Below are positions 1-8,335 of a stretch of DNA of 64,000 nt, piece by piece. The notes below the pieces were generated by a model. It made no database searches, was not told where the DNA came from, and was given only the letters and a program-made list of their open reading frames with translations. Made by a program: the position numbers and the translations under genes. The stretch lies in NCBI RefSeq assembly GCF_900104185.1, contig NZ_FNIZ01000007.1, positions 62,001-126,000 of the forward strand, read 5' to 3'. Numbering within the stretch: the first letter of the stretch is position 1; the number at the start of each line of letters is the position of its first letter. This DNA is from Halobacillus aidingensis (lineage in GTDB: Bacteria > Bacillota > Bacilli > Bacillales > Halobacillaceae).

Positions 1-133
1 TGAAGCTTCCGGTCAAGTTGACCGTCAGCGTGGAATAAGGAAACCACTGGTCCGGATGCTTCAGCCATTCACCGATCAGAAACCGAAGAGATGCGCCAAT
101 CATCCCACCTATTCCGACATAAAAATAAATCAT
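1..133 (-). CDS. crcB: CrcB/FluC fluoride channel, partial
   Basis: The first 44 residues of a leftward gene cut by the window edge. The translation has the GGMIGASLRFLIG glycine-rich first helix and the TLTVNLTGSF segment typical of the CrcB/FluC family, whose dual-topology dimers export fluoride across the membrane. The ATG at 133 has an AGGAGG site just upstream. Bacillaceae often carry two crcB genes in tandem; a partner, if present, lies outside the window. Confidence 0.85.
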   Translation of the reverse strand, partial: MIYFYVGIGGMIGASLRFLIGEWLKHPDQWFPYSTLTVNLTGSF

Positions 134-261
134 TCCACAAACCTCCTACAAACCTAATCGTTATTATATAGACTTTCGGAGTAATTTGAAAGGAATGCTT
201 TTTTTACAAGGCAAGAAGCCTTATAATTTACATAATAGTACCAAACGAAAGAGGGTTACGC

Positions 262-1401
262 ATGATACGCAGAATTTTGAAGAACGTTGATTTTACAATC
301 CTATTCGCCGTATTGGCTTTATCTGCATTCGGCACAGTGATGGTGTACAGTGCCAGTATGGTCAGTGGTGTCATGGTTTATGAAGTAACCCCTGATTTCT
401 TTTTCAAAAGGCAGCTGATGTCCTGGGGGCTTGGATTGTTCGCCCTCTTTATAGGGATCATCTTTCCTTACAAAAACTACCGCCGCTTATTCAAGCTGAT
501 TTTGCTTGGAACGGTCATCCTCCTTGCCTTGGTATTCGTATTCGGACATACGTCCAACAATGCTCAATCCTGGCTGCCTGTTCCAGGGCTTGGAAAATTC
601 CAGCCGGCTGAATTGGCCAAGATGTCACTGATCATTTACATGGCGACGATTTTTACGAAGAAGAGTGGGTATATCGAAGATTTCACGAGAGCCTTATTGC
701 CGCCGATCATTTTGATGATGCTGGTCGTTGCAATGATCTTAAAACAGCCGGATTTAGGGACAGCCCTGATTGCCCTCGCTGTTTCAGGACTGATCATCAT
801 GTCAAGCGGATTAAAAAAGGTTCACCTCTTTTCCATGATCGGGATTGCTCTTGCAGGGGCGATCTTCATGTACAATTTCGGTCTCAGTGAAGAACAGCTT
901 TCCCGTTTCGACGGAGCATATCAACCGTTTGAATACGCCGATGATGCCGGGTACCAGCTGATCAATTCTTACCTTGCGATTCATAATGGAGGTTTGTTCG
1001 GCACAGGGCTTGGAGCTGGCGTACAAAAACTCGGATACTTACCTGAAGCCCATACCGACTTCATCATGGCCGTCATCGCCGAAGAATTAGGCGTGATTGG
1101 TGTCGGCGTGGTGTTATTATTACTTGGATTGATCGTGCTGCGTGGATTCTATGTCAGTATGGAGAGCCATGATACGTTCGGACGCCTGCTTGCCATCGGA
1201 GTGTCTGGTTTGATCGGCATCCAGGCGATCATTAACCTCGGTGGTTTAACCGGTCTTCTACCTTTGACCGGAGTTCCACTTCCGTTCGTCAGTTATGGTG
1301 GAACATCACTGCTCATGATGATGTTCTCCGCCGGAATCCTGATCAACATCCATGCCATTTCAAAGATTAAAAAAGGACAAGAAGAAAAAATAGCTGCATA
1401 A
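262..1401 (+). CDS. FtsW/RodA/SpoVE-family peptidoglycan polymerase
   Basis: A 379-residue polytopic membrane protein of the SEDS family, the lipid II-polymerising glycosyltransferases of division, elongation or sporulation. Visible landmarks are PAELAK near 115-120, KQPDLGTA near 161-168, the extracytoplasmic AHTDF motif whose Asp266 matches the catalytic Asp of RodA/FtsW, and PLPFVSYGG near the C-terminus. The ATG follows GAGGG. It is a single gene with its own terminator. The TGLLPLTGVPLPF stretch leans towards FtsW rather than RodA, but no neighbouring cell-wall gene decides the subtype. Confidence 0.9.
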   Translation: MIRRILKNVDFTILFAVLALSAFGTVMVYSASMVSGVMVYEVTPDFFFKRQLMSWGLGLFALFIGIIFPYKNYRRLFKLILLGTVILLALVFVFGHTSNNAQSWLPVPGLGKFQPAELAKMSLIIYMATIFTKKSGYIEDFTRALLPPIILMMLVVAMILKQPDLGTALIALAVSGLIIMSSGLKKVHLFSMIGIALAGAIFMYNFGLSEEQLSRFDGAYQPFEYADDAGYQLINSYLAIHNGGLFGTGLGAGVQKLGYLPEAHTDFIMAVIAEELGVIGVGVVLLLLGLIVLRGFYVSMESHDTFGRLLAIGVSGLIGIQAIINLGGLTGLLPLTGVPLPFVSYGGTSLLMMMFSAGILINIHAISKIKKGQEEKIAA

Positions 1402-1407
1402 GTGGAA

Positions 1408-1436
1408 AACGTCACCGATTTAGGTGACGTTTTTTT
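1408..1436 (+). terminator. Intrinsic terminator of the SEDS gene
   Basis: An inverted repeat, AACGTCACC paired with GGTGACGTT around a six-base loop, runs directly into a T tract seven bases after the stop codon. Confidence 0.9.
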
Positions 1437-1474
1437 GTGTTGGCTATGGTGCTCATCACGAGGTCAAATTAGGT

Positions 1475-1895
1475 GGAACGCGCCAAAGAGTGCTCGAATC
1501 GCGCCAAAGGCCGGGTGGAACGCGCCAAAGAGTGCTCGAATCGCGCCAAAGGCCGGGTGGAACGCGCCAAAGAGTGCTCGAATCGCGCCAAAGGCCGGGT
1601 GGAACGCGCCAAAGAGTGCTCGAATCGCGCCAAAGGACGAGTCGAACGCGCCAAAGAGTGTTCGAATCGCGCCAAAGGACGTGTGGAACGCGCCAAAGAG
1701 TGTTCGAATCGCGCCAAAAGCTGGGTGGAACGCGCCAAAGAGTGTTCGAATCGCACCAAAGGCCGGGTGGAACGCGCCAAAGAGTGTTCGAATCGCGCCA
1801 AAGGCCGGGTGGAACGCGCCAAAGAGTGCTCGAATCGCGCCAAAGGACGAGTGGAACGCGCCAAAGGCCAGGTGGAATACGCCAAAGAGCATTAG
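1475..1895. repeat. 42-bp tandem repeat array (two 21-bp halves), 9 copies plus decayed tenth
   Basis: Unit starts fall at 1475, 1517, 1559, 1601, 1643, 1685, 1727, 1769, 1811 and 1853, exactly 42 bp apart. Each unit carries CGCGCCAAA twice, about 21 bp apart, separated by GAGTGYTCGAAT and by a variable linker (GGCCGGGT, GGACGAGT, GGACGTGT or AGCTGGGT). Copies 5-8 share GTGTTCG where the others have GTGCTCG. The tenth copy is degenerate. Because 42 is divisible by three and units lack stops, several frames on both strands stay open, giving pseudo-proteins of repeating heptads; none has a convincing ribosome site. Confidence 0.95.
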
Positions 1896-2082
1896 AAACG
1901 TCACCATAGCACGAGAGAACTGCTCAATAAAATAAGATGAAGAAAATTCTAAAAACAATTGAAACGTAACCGCATCCTCATTCGTTAGTAAGGTAAAGGC
2001 TATGATTTTTGATGGGTGATAACCTGAAAAGAACAAAGAAGATAACTAGATGGTTTTCACACCATAAAAGGAAGGAGAGGCG

Positions 2083-2382
2083 TTGGTGGAGATCTTTATC
2101 TTTCTCTTGCTTTTCATTCCATTTTTGTTAATTGGATATTTTGCATACCAATCATCAGGATACCAGAAAGGTAATATCGTCATGCACTTGGATGATTGGT
2201 ACAAAGATTACAATAAATATGTGAAGGCTATTGAAATAGAATTAAGAGATCGAGGGAAAAAGGTAAATTACTTGGGGAATTTCCGATTTGAGATTGATGG
2301 GAAACTTTACATCCTACACCCGCAAATTGTAACGAATGCCCGCGTACCGACTCAACGTACAATACTGAAACCTGAAACATGA
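2083..2382 (+). CDS. Small membrane-anchored hypothetical protein
   Basis: A 99-residue protein of no recognised family. An N-terminal hydrophobic helix (about residues 4-24) is followed by a charged soluble part with LDDWYKDYNKYVKAIE and a terminal FRFEIDGKLYILHPQ segment. GGAAGGAGAGG precedes adjacent TTG (2083) and GTG (2086) start candidates; either fits. It lies upstream of two more small membrane-anchored proteins on the same strand and may be co-expressed with them. Confidence 0.65.
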   Translation: MVEIFIFLLLFIPFLLIGYFAYQSSGYQKGNIVMHLDDWYKDYNKYVKAIEIELRDRGKKVNYLGNFRFEIDGKLYILHPQIVTNARVPTQRTILKPET

Positions 2383-2495
2383 AGGTCACTCGTCTTTTGA
2401 TAGGAGGAATTCGTTAAGGTAATCAACTGTATTGAAGTAACGTACGATTTTATACAAAGCTTTTCCAAGCTGAGCATTTAGTAAGGAGGGATCTT

Positions 2496-2600
2496 ATGAA
2501 TTTTGTTATTGCGATTGCGATGATTGTAGCACCCGCGGTGTTTTTAATTTACTGGGGAAAATCAGGGTTCGACTACGGTGGGAAAAAGAATGAAGAGTAG
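2496..2600 (+). CDS. 34-residue single-span membrane peptide
   Basis: A short ORF with a strong TAAGGAGGG site eight bases before ATG. It encodes an N-terminal hydrophobic helix (MNFVIAIAMIVAPAVFLIYW) and a charged tail ending KKNEE. Its last 11 bases overlap the start of the next gene, suggesting translational coupling. Function unknown. Confidence 0.6.
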   Translation: MNFVIAIAMIVAPAVFLIYWGKSGFDYGGKKNEE

Positions 2601-3045
2601 ATGGCTGGTTCTTCTCTCTCTTTTGATCTTAATCATCATTGTAGGGAAAATGTATGAAAACCATCGTGTGCAACAGCTCAGCTGGCTGATCCCTGACGAT
2701 CGAGAGACATTTGAGTATATGCATTTTTCAGTAGGAAAGCAATCACCTGAAAGTGGCGGCATTTATCAGTGGTCGACAGAAGATGAACAGGTGGCCCGGG
2801 AACTCTTGGAGTATCTTGGGGACTTTAAAGTGAAGAAAATAAACGAAGGTCGCTATAATGAGGATTTGAATCAAGGAGAAAGGTTCAAGTTCGAGATACA
2901 CCATACAGGGAGGAACCCGATCATTGTGCACGGGGAAGAAACAGGTGTCCACCTATTGGTCGGTAACTATTATGAAATTGTTGAAGGCAGTATTGACCCT
3001 GAATGGTTGAGAGTCTATAGCGATCAACATGGAGGTGAAGCATGA
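2590..3045 (+). CDS. Membrane-anchored extracytoplasmic hypothetical protein
   Basis: The ATG at 2590 gives 151 residues: an uncleaved signal anchor (LVLLSLLILIIIVGKMY) then about 125 mostly hydrophilic residues that would lie outside the cytoplasm. A GTG at 2578 extends it by four residues but is poorly spaced. No family recognised. It overlaps the preceding 34-residue ORF and the following GNAT gene (ATGA), so the three probably form one translation-coupled unit. Confidence 0.6.
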   Translation: MKSRWLVLLSLLILIIIVGKMYENHRVQQLSWLIPDDRETFEYMHFSVGKQSPESGGIYQWSTEDEQVARELLEYLGDFKVKKINEGRYNEDLNQGERFKFEIHHTGRNPIIVHGEETGVHLLVGNYYEIVEGSIDPEWLRVYSDQHGGEA

Positions 3046-3545
3046 AGATTCGAAAAGCGAAGCCTGAAGATGTTCCAGCGATTGCAAAGGTCCATGTGGA
3101 TGCCTGGCTGGAAACATACCGTGGAATCGTTCCTGATCCTTACTTGAACCGCCTGAGCTATAAGAAAAGAGAGCGTCTGTGGGAGGAAAATATAAAAAAA
3201 TACAACATATCTGTCATAGAAACGGAAGAAGATGGGGTTTTCGGCTTTGCCACTTGGGATGGTGGGTCCAGTGGTGGAGAATATGACTCAGAATTGAGCT
3301 CGCTTTACATACTTAAAAAATATCATCGCCAAGGGGCAGGGAGACTTTTGCTCTCTTCCACCTTCCGGGAGCTCAAGGAGAGAGGGCATAGAAATCTGGT
3401 TGTAAAAGTACTATCAGAAAATCCTGCTCGTTACTTTTATGAAAAGATGGGAGCTGAGAAAGTAGAAGAGGTTTCCATTTCAGTTGAGGGCAAAAGGATT
3501 ATGGAAACCATTTACTCGTGGAAGATAGATGGTCGGGAATATTGA
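3042..3545 (+). CDS. GNAT family N-acetyltransferase
   Basis: A 167-residue acetyl-CoA-dependent transferase. The start MKIRKAKPEDVPAIAKVHVDAW is the usual GNAT first strand and helix; the acetyl-CoA pyrophosphate loop is HRQGAGRLL at residues 95-103, and ENPARYFYEKMGAE is the typical last helix and turn. The YRGIVPDPYLNRLSY insert is common in a Bacillus subgroup. Substrate unknown. ATGA overlap with the upstream gene indicates coupling. Confidence 0.88.
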   Translation: MKIRKAKPEDVPAIAKVHVDAWLETYRGIVPDPYLNRLSYKKRERLWEENIKKYNISVIETEEDGVFGFATWDGGSSGGEYDSELSSLYILKKYHRQGAGRLLLSSTFRELKERGHRNLVVKVLSENPARYFYEKMGAEKVEEVSISVEGKRIMETIYSWKIDGREY

Positions 3546-3624
3546 TTTCTAGTCTTAAAGGACGGGTGCTTTCTATATAAGATAGGAAGTCGACTCGTAT
3601 AAAGAATAGAGTGGGAGATATCGA

Positions 3625-4521
3625 ATGAAAAAAATAATAAATCCTTTTATAAAACTAAAATCTATAGTAGATCAGGACGATTACGAGGATATCCTGGCCT
3701 TAAAAAATCTTTGCCTTGAAAAAGAGAATGTGACACTAAAACTAGAACTGGATTATAAATTAAGTAAAGCTGCGAATGAAAGAAAAGGGATAGATCGGAT
3801 CAATGAATTTATGTTTTATGATGAAGGAACGCTTATTGGATATATTGGCATCTGTCAATTCGGTGCGCAAACATTAGAAGTGAATGGGATGGTTCATCCT
3901 GAATATAGGAGAATGGGGATCTTTACACGTTTGTTTTCCTTGGTTAGAGATGAGTGGTTGCACAGGGATTCGCAACAAATGCTTTTGTTGTGTGACCGAC
4001 ATTCTTCATCTGGAATTGAATTTATAAAACGGATGGGAGCCGTTTATGAACACTCGGAATATGAGATGTTTTTTACAAATGAAGGCAGCGCATCCGCTGC
4101 CATTGAAAGTATAAAACTTAGGAAGGCCCAAAACGAAGATGCAAAAGAAATCGCCAGACAAAATGCTATATTCTTTCAAGTAAGTGCTCCAGAGGACGGT
4201 TTGAAACTACCGGAAGAAGAATCGATGCACGGAGTGGATACTTTTATGGTTGAACGAAATCAATCGGTTATTGGAAAAGTCCATCTCGAAGTTCACAATG
4301 GTGTAGGAGGAATTTATGGATTAGGAGTTCTTCCGGAATATCGAAGAAAAGGGTACGGTAGAGATATCCTGATGAAAGCGGTAGAGATATTAAAAGAAAA
4401 ACAAGTTCAGCAGATTATGCTTCAAGTGGCAGTGAAGAACAATCATGCATTAAATTTATACCGGTCCTGTGGTTTCGAAGAGACTTCTACAATGGATTAT
4501 TATAAACTCACAAAAAAATGA
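3625..4521 (+). CDS. Tandem double-GNAT acetyltransferase
   Basis: A 298-residue protein with two GNAT modules. Module one (about 1-150) has a degenerate acetyl-CoA loop, YRRMGIFTRLF near 94-104; module two (about 165-298) has the canonical YRRKGYGRDIL near 239-249 and NNHALNLYRSCGFEE. The second half is probably the catalytic one. It stands alone with its own GAGTGGGAGAT ribosome site. Substrate unknown. Confidence 0.85.
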   Translation: MKKIINPFIKLKSIVDQDDYEDILALKNLCLEKENVTLKLELDYKLSKAANERKGIDRINEFMFYDEGTLIGYIGICQFGAQTLEVNGMVHPEYRRMGIFTRLFSLVRDEWLHRDSQQMLLLCDRHSSSGIEFIKRMGAVYEHSEYEMFFTNEGSASAAIESIKLRKAQNEDAKEIARQNAIFFQVSAPEDGLKLPEEESMHGVDTFMVERNQSVIGKVHLEVHNGVGGIYGLGVLPEYRRKGYGRDILMKAVEILKEKQVQQIMLQVAVKNNHALNLYRSCGFEETSTMDYYKLTKK

Positions 4522-4624
4522 GTTCATGGCAGCTTCTTGCAATAATTGACGATATATTTATTATGTAAACTCCGGGCGAGAGGTAGAAGCGGCACATGAC
4601 CATAGGTTCCGCTTCTTTACAGTT

Positions 4625-5014
4625 TTAACGGATTACGATATGAATTTCATCCGTATCCGAAGTTTTGACATCATTTTTCAATACCAGTTTCGTTTGTAGA
4701 AGATAAGTCGTTTCCAGGTCTTCCAAATCAAGGGCTTCCGGAAGGACGAAATGGAACGGATACTCACTTTCTTCTTTTGGATCGAGCTCACGGTTCATTA
4801 AAACCGTCGTTACCGGTTGTAAGAGGGTTGGTTTTTCTCCTGGTCTTTTTTTCATCAAGTCACATTCGAGACGCTGGATGGTCTGTTGATTCAATCCACC
4901 GATTAGATGGAAGGATCCGGTCACTTTTTCTCCGGGAACATATTCTGTTTTAGAGAGAACCAAGTCGACCTTGGGCAGGCCAGGTCCGAACCAGTTAAAT
5001 AGCTTCGCTAACAT
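4625..5014 (-). CDS. Spo0M-like (arrestin-fold) protein, single lobe
   Basis: A 129-residue protein resembling the N-terminal half of sporulation-control protein Spo0M (LPKVDLVLSKTEYVPGEKVTG, then two beta-rich blocks). Full Spo0M is about twice as long, so this is a one-lobe version. The start at 5014 is chosen because TAAGGAGG sits nine bases upstream; an in-frame ATG at 5080 has no such site. Spo0M influences Spo0A activity and cytoskeletal partners in Bacillus; whether the half-size protein does is unknown. Confidence 0.7.
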   Translation of the reverse strand: MLAKLFNWFGPGLPKVDLVLSKTEYVPGEKVTGSFHLIGGLNQQTIQRLECDLMKKRPGEKPTLLQPVTTVLMNRELDPKEESEYPFHFVLPEALDLEDLETTYLLQTKLVLKNDVKTSDTDEIHIVIR

Positions 5015-5228
5015 TGTCAACGCCTCCTTATCTCCATCGTTCAAAACGGCTGTTACCCACCTAGCCTTGAACTCTATCATTTCAATTTATAGTTGTATCA
5101 TATTCGAGCGTGTACCTCCCGTCAATCATTTTTCGAAAATTCAGCAACCGACTATAAATTACATGAATAGAGGTTAATCTTGGAAAAAATCTATGATAAA
5201 GTAAATACATCAACAAGGGGGACGTTCC

Positions 5229-5483
5229 ATGGATGGCATCATGAATTTACTCCATTACATCCTTTCCAATAAAAAGACACTCATTTATACGACATTTATT
5301 CAAGAAGAATATTATAAAGCAGCTTCGAAATTATCTGCAGATGGCGTGAAGTATCGGGTGGCTACGGTCAGCAATACGCCATCCGTCGGTTCACCTGATC
5401 ACAGGTATGATTACAGCGTAGAATTCAAATTTTATGTAAGGAAAATCGAGCGTCATAGAGCGGAAGAAGCGATTCATAGTTAG
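5229..5483 (+). CDS. Small soluble hypothetical protein
   Basis: An 84-residue protein starting at an ATG after AAGGGGGACG. It has no membrane span. The middle part (KYRVATVSNTPSVG, then YDYSVEFKFYVRK) reads as alternating strands followed by a C-terminal helix of charged residues. No family recognised. It is 12 bases ahead of a small membrane gene and probably co-transcribed with it. Confidence 0.6.
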   Translation: MDGIMNLLHYILSNKKTLIYTTFIQEEYYKAASKLSADGVKYRVATVSNTPSVGSPDHRYDYSVEFKFYVRKIERHRAEEAIHS

Positions 5484-5495
5484 GAGAAATGTAGA

Positions 5496-5750
5496 ATGGC
5501 GAAAAAAGACTGGTGCGGTATTTTATTTTTTATCTGCGGCGTGATCCTTTTTGGTTTCACATCCGTAGGAACGGTTGTATCTATGTCCTTTTTAGAGGGG
5601 TGGGGCAATCCTCCAGGAAAGTATTGGAGTGCGATTCAACAGGGGCGTCTCATGTTTCCGATGATTTTCAGTTGGGTTCTCATGAGCGTGGGTCTCGTCT
5701 TTATTTTTTCGAACGAACTCAAGAATTTGTACATTCGACTGAGCAATTAA
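5496..5750 (+). CDS. Small two-span membrane protein
   Basis: 84 residues with two predicted membrane helices, near 8-30 (GILFFICGVILFGFTSVGTVV) and 54-74 (MIFSWVLMSVGLVFIFSN). Preceded by TAGGAGAAATG and followed at once by a bidirectional terminator. No known family. Confidence 0.6.
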   Translation: MAKKDWCGILFFICGVILFGFTSVGTVVSMSFLEGWGNPPGKYWSAIQQGRLMFPMIFSWVLMSVGLVFIFSNELKNLYIRLSN

Positions 5751-5755
5751 AAAAA

Positions 5756-5781
5756 GCCGGGAAGGGCTCCCGGCCTGCTTT
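5756..5781. terminator. Bidirectional intrinsic terminator
   Basis: GCCGGGA pairs with TCCCGGC around a five-base loop. An A tract on the left and a T-rich tail on the right let it serve both the small membrane gene and the converging acetate transporter gene. Confidence 0.85.
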
Positions 5782-6398
5782 TATTTGAAAATGCCGAACG
5801 GTTTGCCGATCGGCAGGGTGACTTTTCCGAAATGGACATTCAAAACACTTGCTGCTGAACCGTAAAAGCTCATGATCGCAATCAGTAATTCCGCTAAGGC
5901 TGCTACCATGTGTGTGGCATGTGGAGCAACTCCCAGCGTAGACAGGGAAAGGCCGATGAACAAGAAGTCGATCAAAACAAAAATGATGAACAACACTTTG
6001 TTCGTTTCCATTGCGCCCACCGTCATGAATATGGAAAAGATCAGGTAACCGATGTAGGCGATGCCCAGTTGATGGGGATCCACCGCTTGGGCCGCTGCTT
6101 CTCCGAAGACACCAAAGTCGATGAGCCAGGACGTTCCGACACCGAACCAGAAGAGTCCGAATGCAGCAAAAGCCGTCGTCCCGAACGTGTTGTTATGTTT
6201 CGCATCCTGAATGGCTGCGAACAGCTGGGCAAGACCGCCGAGAAAAATCGCCCATGGAAGAACGAAAGATACCCCGTCTGTCCATCCGAGTTTGGCTGAA
6301 GAAGCCACAAGTGTAACCATAGCGAGTCCAAAGAGTCCGATCGCGGAAGGGTCTGCGGTTGTCATTTGTACCCGTTGCGTCGTTGTTGATTGATTCAT
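5781..6398 (-). CDS. GPR1/FUN34/YaaH (SatP) family acetate transporter
   Basis: 205 residues with six hydrophobic helices, beginning with DPSAIGLFGLAMVTLVAS, close to the family NPAPLGL signature region, and containing YIGYLIFSIFMTVGAMETNK. Family members move acetate or succinate with protons across the cytoplasmic membrane. The start has GGAGGGATC upstream. Single gene. Confidence 0.88.
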   Translation of the reverse strand: MNQSTTTQRVQMTTADPSAIGLFGLAMVTLVASSAKLGWTDGVSFVLPWAIFLGGLAQLFAAIQDAKHNNTFGTTAFAAFGLFWFGVGTSWLIDFGVFGEAAAQAVDPHQLGIAYIGYLIFSIFMTVGAMETNKVLFIIFVLIDFLFIGLSLSTLGVAPHATHMVAALAELLIAIMSFYGSAASVLNVHFGKVTLPIGKPFGIFK

Positions 6399-6515
6399 AG
6401 ATGATCCCTCCTAAAAAACATACTTGTTTAATTTACATAAAAAATAGTGCCCATGCAATGAGTTTTTTCATGTAAGCGAAACTTTCATAGATTCCAAGGG
6501 ATGGAGAGGAAGTGG

Positions 6516-7142
6516 ATGATGTTCCAGCATGTGATTACAGATGAAAAAGAACTGCGCAGGATCACAGGCGAACCGAGTAAACTTGTGAACAATAAGGTGA
6601 TCCACCATTTGGATGAAAACTGTGTCCAGTTCATTAAACAATCCCCGTTTTTAACATTGGCGACTTCAGATTCAGCAGGGAACTGTGATGTTTCACCTCG
6701 AGGGGACAGGAAAGGATTCGTTCATATCCTGAATGAAAAATACCTCATCATCCCAGAGAGGCCGGGGAATAAGCGTGTGGATTCGATGAAAAATCTGTTA
6801 GCTAACCCTCATGCAGGTGTGATCTTTTTCATCCCTGGACTTGAGGAGACGTTGAGGGTCAATGGAAAAGCCTGCATCATTGCTGATGAGGATCTCCTTG
6901 GGAAAATGGCTCATAAAGGAAAGGTTCCTTCTCTCGGAATCGCCGTAGAAGTCGAGGAATGTTTCATCCATTGTGCAAAAGCATTTAAACGTTCAGGTTT
7001 ATGGGATCCGGGCACATGGCTTGCAAAAGAAGAACGTCCATCCGCTGCAAAAATGCTGGCGGAGCACGCCAAACTTCCTGATCTGGATGAAGAAGCGGTC
7101 ACCGAGCGTTTACACGAAAGTTACACAAAACGACTTTACTGA
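6516..7142 (+). CDS. Pyridoxamine 5'-phosphate oxidase-type flavoprotein
   Basis: About 208 residues of the split-barrel FMN-binding fold: SPFLTLATSDSAGNCDVSPRGD is the first core strand pair and LIIPERPGNKRVDSMKNLLANPHAGVI the FMN-contact region. The long form matches the MSMEG_1061-type subgroup rather than true PdxH. The ATG at 6516 is chosen because GGAGAGGA lies five bases before it; 6519 is equally possible and 6501 lacks a spaced site. Substrate unknown. Confidence 0.8.
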   Translation: MMFQHVITDEKELRRITGEPSKLVNNKVIHHLDENCVQFIKQSPFLTLATSDSAGNCDVSPRGDRKGFVHILNEKYLIIPERPGNKRVDSMKNLLANPHAGVIFFIPGLEETLRVNGKACIIADEDLLGKMAHKGKVPSLGIAVEVEECFIHCAKAFKRSGLWDPGTWLAKEERPSAAKMLAEHAKLPDLDEEAVTERLHESYTKRLY

Positions 7143-7156
7143 GAGGTGTGGGGAAC

Positions 7157-7708
7157 ATGGATTTTTACGAATTAGAAACAGATCGCTTGAAGTTGGTTGA
7201 AATCACGGACGAATATATTGACCGCTACTATGCCATCATGTCGAAAGATGAGGTCACAAAGTATTATGGAATGCCTTCCCTCACAGAACGCGAACAAGCG
7301 GAAAATATTGTTCGTTCTTTCAGGGACAATTTTGCAGTGAAAAAGAGTATCCGCTGGGGAATCATCTGGAAAGAGACGAATGCGTTCATCGGAACAGTCG
7401 GACTGAACAATTGGAGTCCTTATAGTAGAAAGGCGGAAGTGGGCTATGAACTCGATCCCGCATTCTGGAGGAAAGGAATGACATCAGAAGCTGTATCCGC
7501 TGTCGTCGACTATGCTTTTCGTGAATTAGGTCTATATAGGCTGGGTGCCGTGACTTTTCCTTAAAATGAAGCTTCTTCAGGGCTTTTGAGAAGATTGGGA
7601 TTCAAAGAGGAAGGGGTTTTGAGAGGATACCTCTTCCAGAACGATCACAATCATGATGCGCTCATGTTTTCCCGCTTGCGGCAAGAATTTCTGATGGAGG
7701 GATATTGA
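7157..7708 (+). pseudogene. RimJ/RimL-type GNAT acetyltransferase interrupted by an in-frame stop
   Basis: The frame starts at ATG 7157 (GAGGTG eight bases upstream) and reads a RimL-like GNAT through FWRKGMTSEAVSAVVDYAF to VTFP. A TAA at 7562-7564 then stops it. The same frame continues without a shift as NEASSGLLRRLGFKEEGVLR to a TGA at 7706-7708, giving the family's normal length of about 183 residues. Relatives usually read P-E-N-E-A-S here, so one GAA-to-TAA change would explain it. The missing part holds the last helix and strand. Recent nonsense mutation or base-call error are both possible. Confidence 0.85.
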
Positions 7709-7890
7709 TGGAGATCAACCGTTTCTTCCTCATGTTCGCTACAACGATGATGCTGATTTTTGGAGGCGTTTTCTTGATTCGATACCTTCGCAGTGGTGAA
7801 TACCTCATCGCTCATCTTCTGAGCGCTTTGGCAGGCCTCCTCATTCTTGTCATCGCTCTCCTGTGGAGGCAAAAGAACAAAGAAAGGTGA
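7708..7890 (+). CDS. Two-span small membrane protein
   Basis: 60 residues from the ATG at 7708, which overlaps the TGA of the upstream GNAT remnant (TGATG); ATGGAGGG lies ahead. Two hydrophobic helices (about 5-25 and 33-53) and a basic RQKNKER tail. No family recognised. Confidence 0.6.
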   Translation: MEINRFFLMFATTMMLIFGGVFLIRYLRSGEYLIAHLLSALAGLLILVIALLWRQKNKER

Positions 7891-7899
7891 TTTATACAT

Positions 7900-8334
7900 A
7901 TGTGGAAATTTCTTTTTTGGGTAATAGGCGTTGGTGTTGTCTTCGGTGGAGGGTATCTCGTTGGTGTCGTCACATCTGATGAACCCTCCTATCAAATCAT
8001 GATTCAGGAAGAGGGGGGAGAAAGTCAGCCTCCAAACGGTGCGGTTCTGACAGATGTCGACCAACCGGCAAAGTTGGATTCTTTGCTCGGCATTCTTCTG
8101 CAAAAACAACCTGCGGAAGGGGTCACGGTAAATATAAATGAACCCGATGCCTCCCTTAAACTGATGAGCCCGCAAAGATCGATCGGATTGACAGAGCACA
8201 GAATATGGTTCACGGACAATAGGGCGGTCTTGGCAGAGGAACGCAACGGCACATGGCAGGATGCCGTCTTTTTCACGATTTCAGAAAGAGATGCATCGTA
8301 TATACAATCAATCATACAGGGAGAGGAAGAATAA
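7900..8334 (+). CDS. Membrane-anchored hypothetical protein
   Basis: 144 residues: an N-terminal anchor (FLFWVIGVGVVFGGGYLVGVV) followed by an extracytoplasmic domain with no cysteines. Downstream are a lipoprotein and membrane proteins on the same strand with short gaps, so an envelope-related unit is likely. No recognised family; AGAAAGGTG precedes the start. Confidence 0.55.
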   Translation: MWKFLFWVIGVGVVFGGGYLVGVVTSDEPSYQIMIQEEGGESQPPNGAVLTDVDQPAKLDSLLGILLQKQPAEGVTVNINEPDASLKLMSPQRSIGLTEHRIWFTDNRAVLAEERNGTWQDAVFFTISERDASYIQSIIQGEEE

Positions 8335-8335
8335 C

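Noticed and set aside
199-227. Promoter of the SEDS gene (TATAAT at 222-227)
   Set aside because: The -10 is good but no acceptable -35 lies at 16-18 bases, so it is not listed as a feature.
1475-1895. CRISPR array
   Set aside because: Units are head-to-tail without unique spacers, variable bases are confined to an eight-base linker, and no cas gene is near.
1402-2036. Long ORFs of 138-190 codons across the 42-bp array on both strands
   Set aside because: All are open only because the unit length is a multiple of three and lacks stops; none has a ribosome site, and mutually exclusive frames are equally open.
5910-6331. ORFs of 96-129 codons within the acetate transporter gene
   Set aside because: Other-frame shadows of a well-conserved membrane protein.
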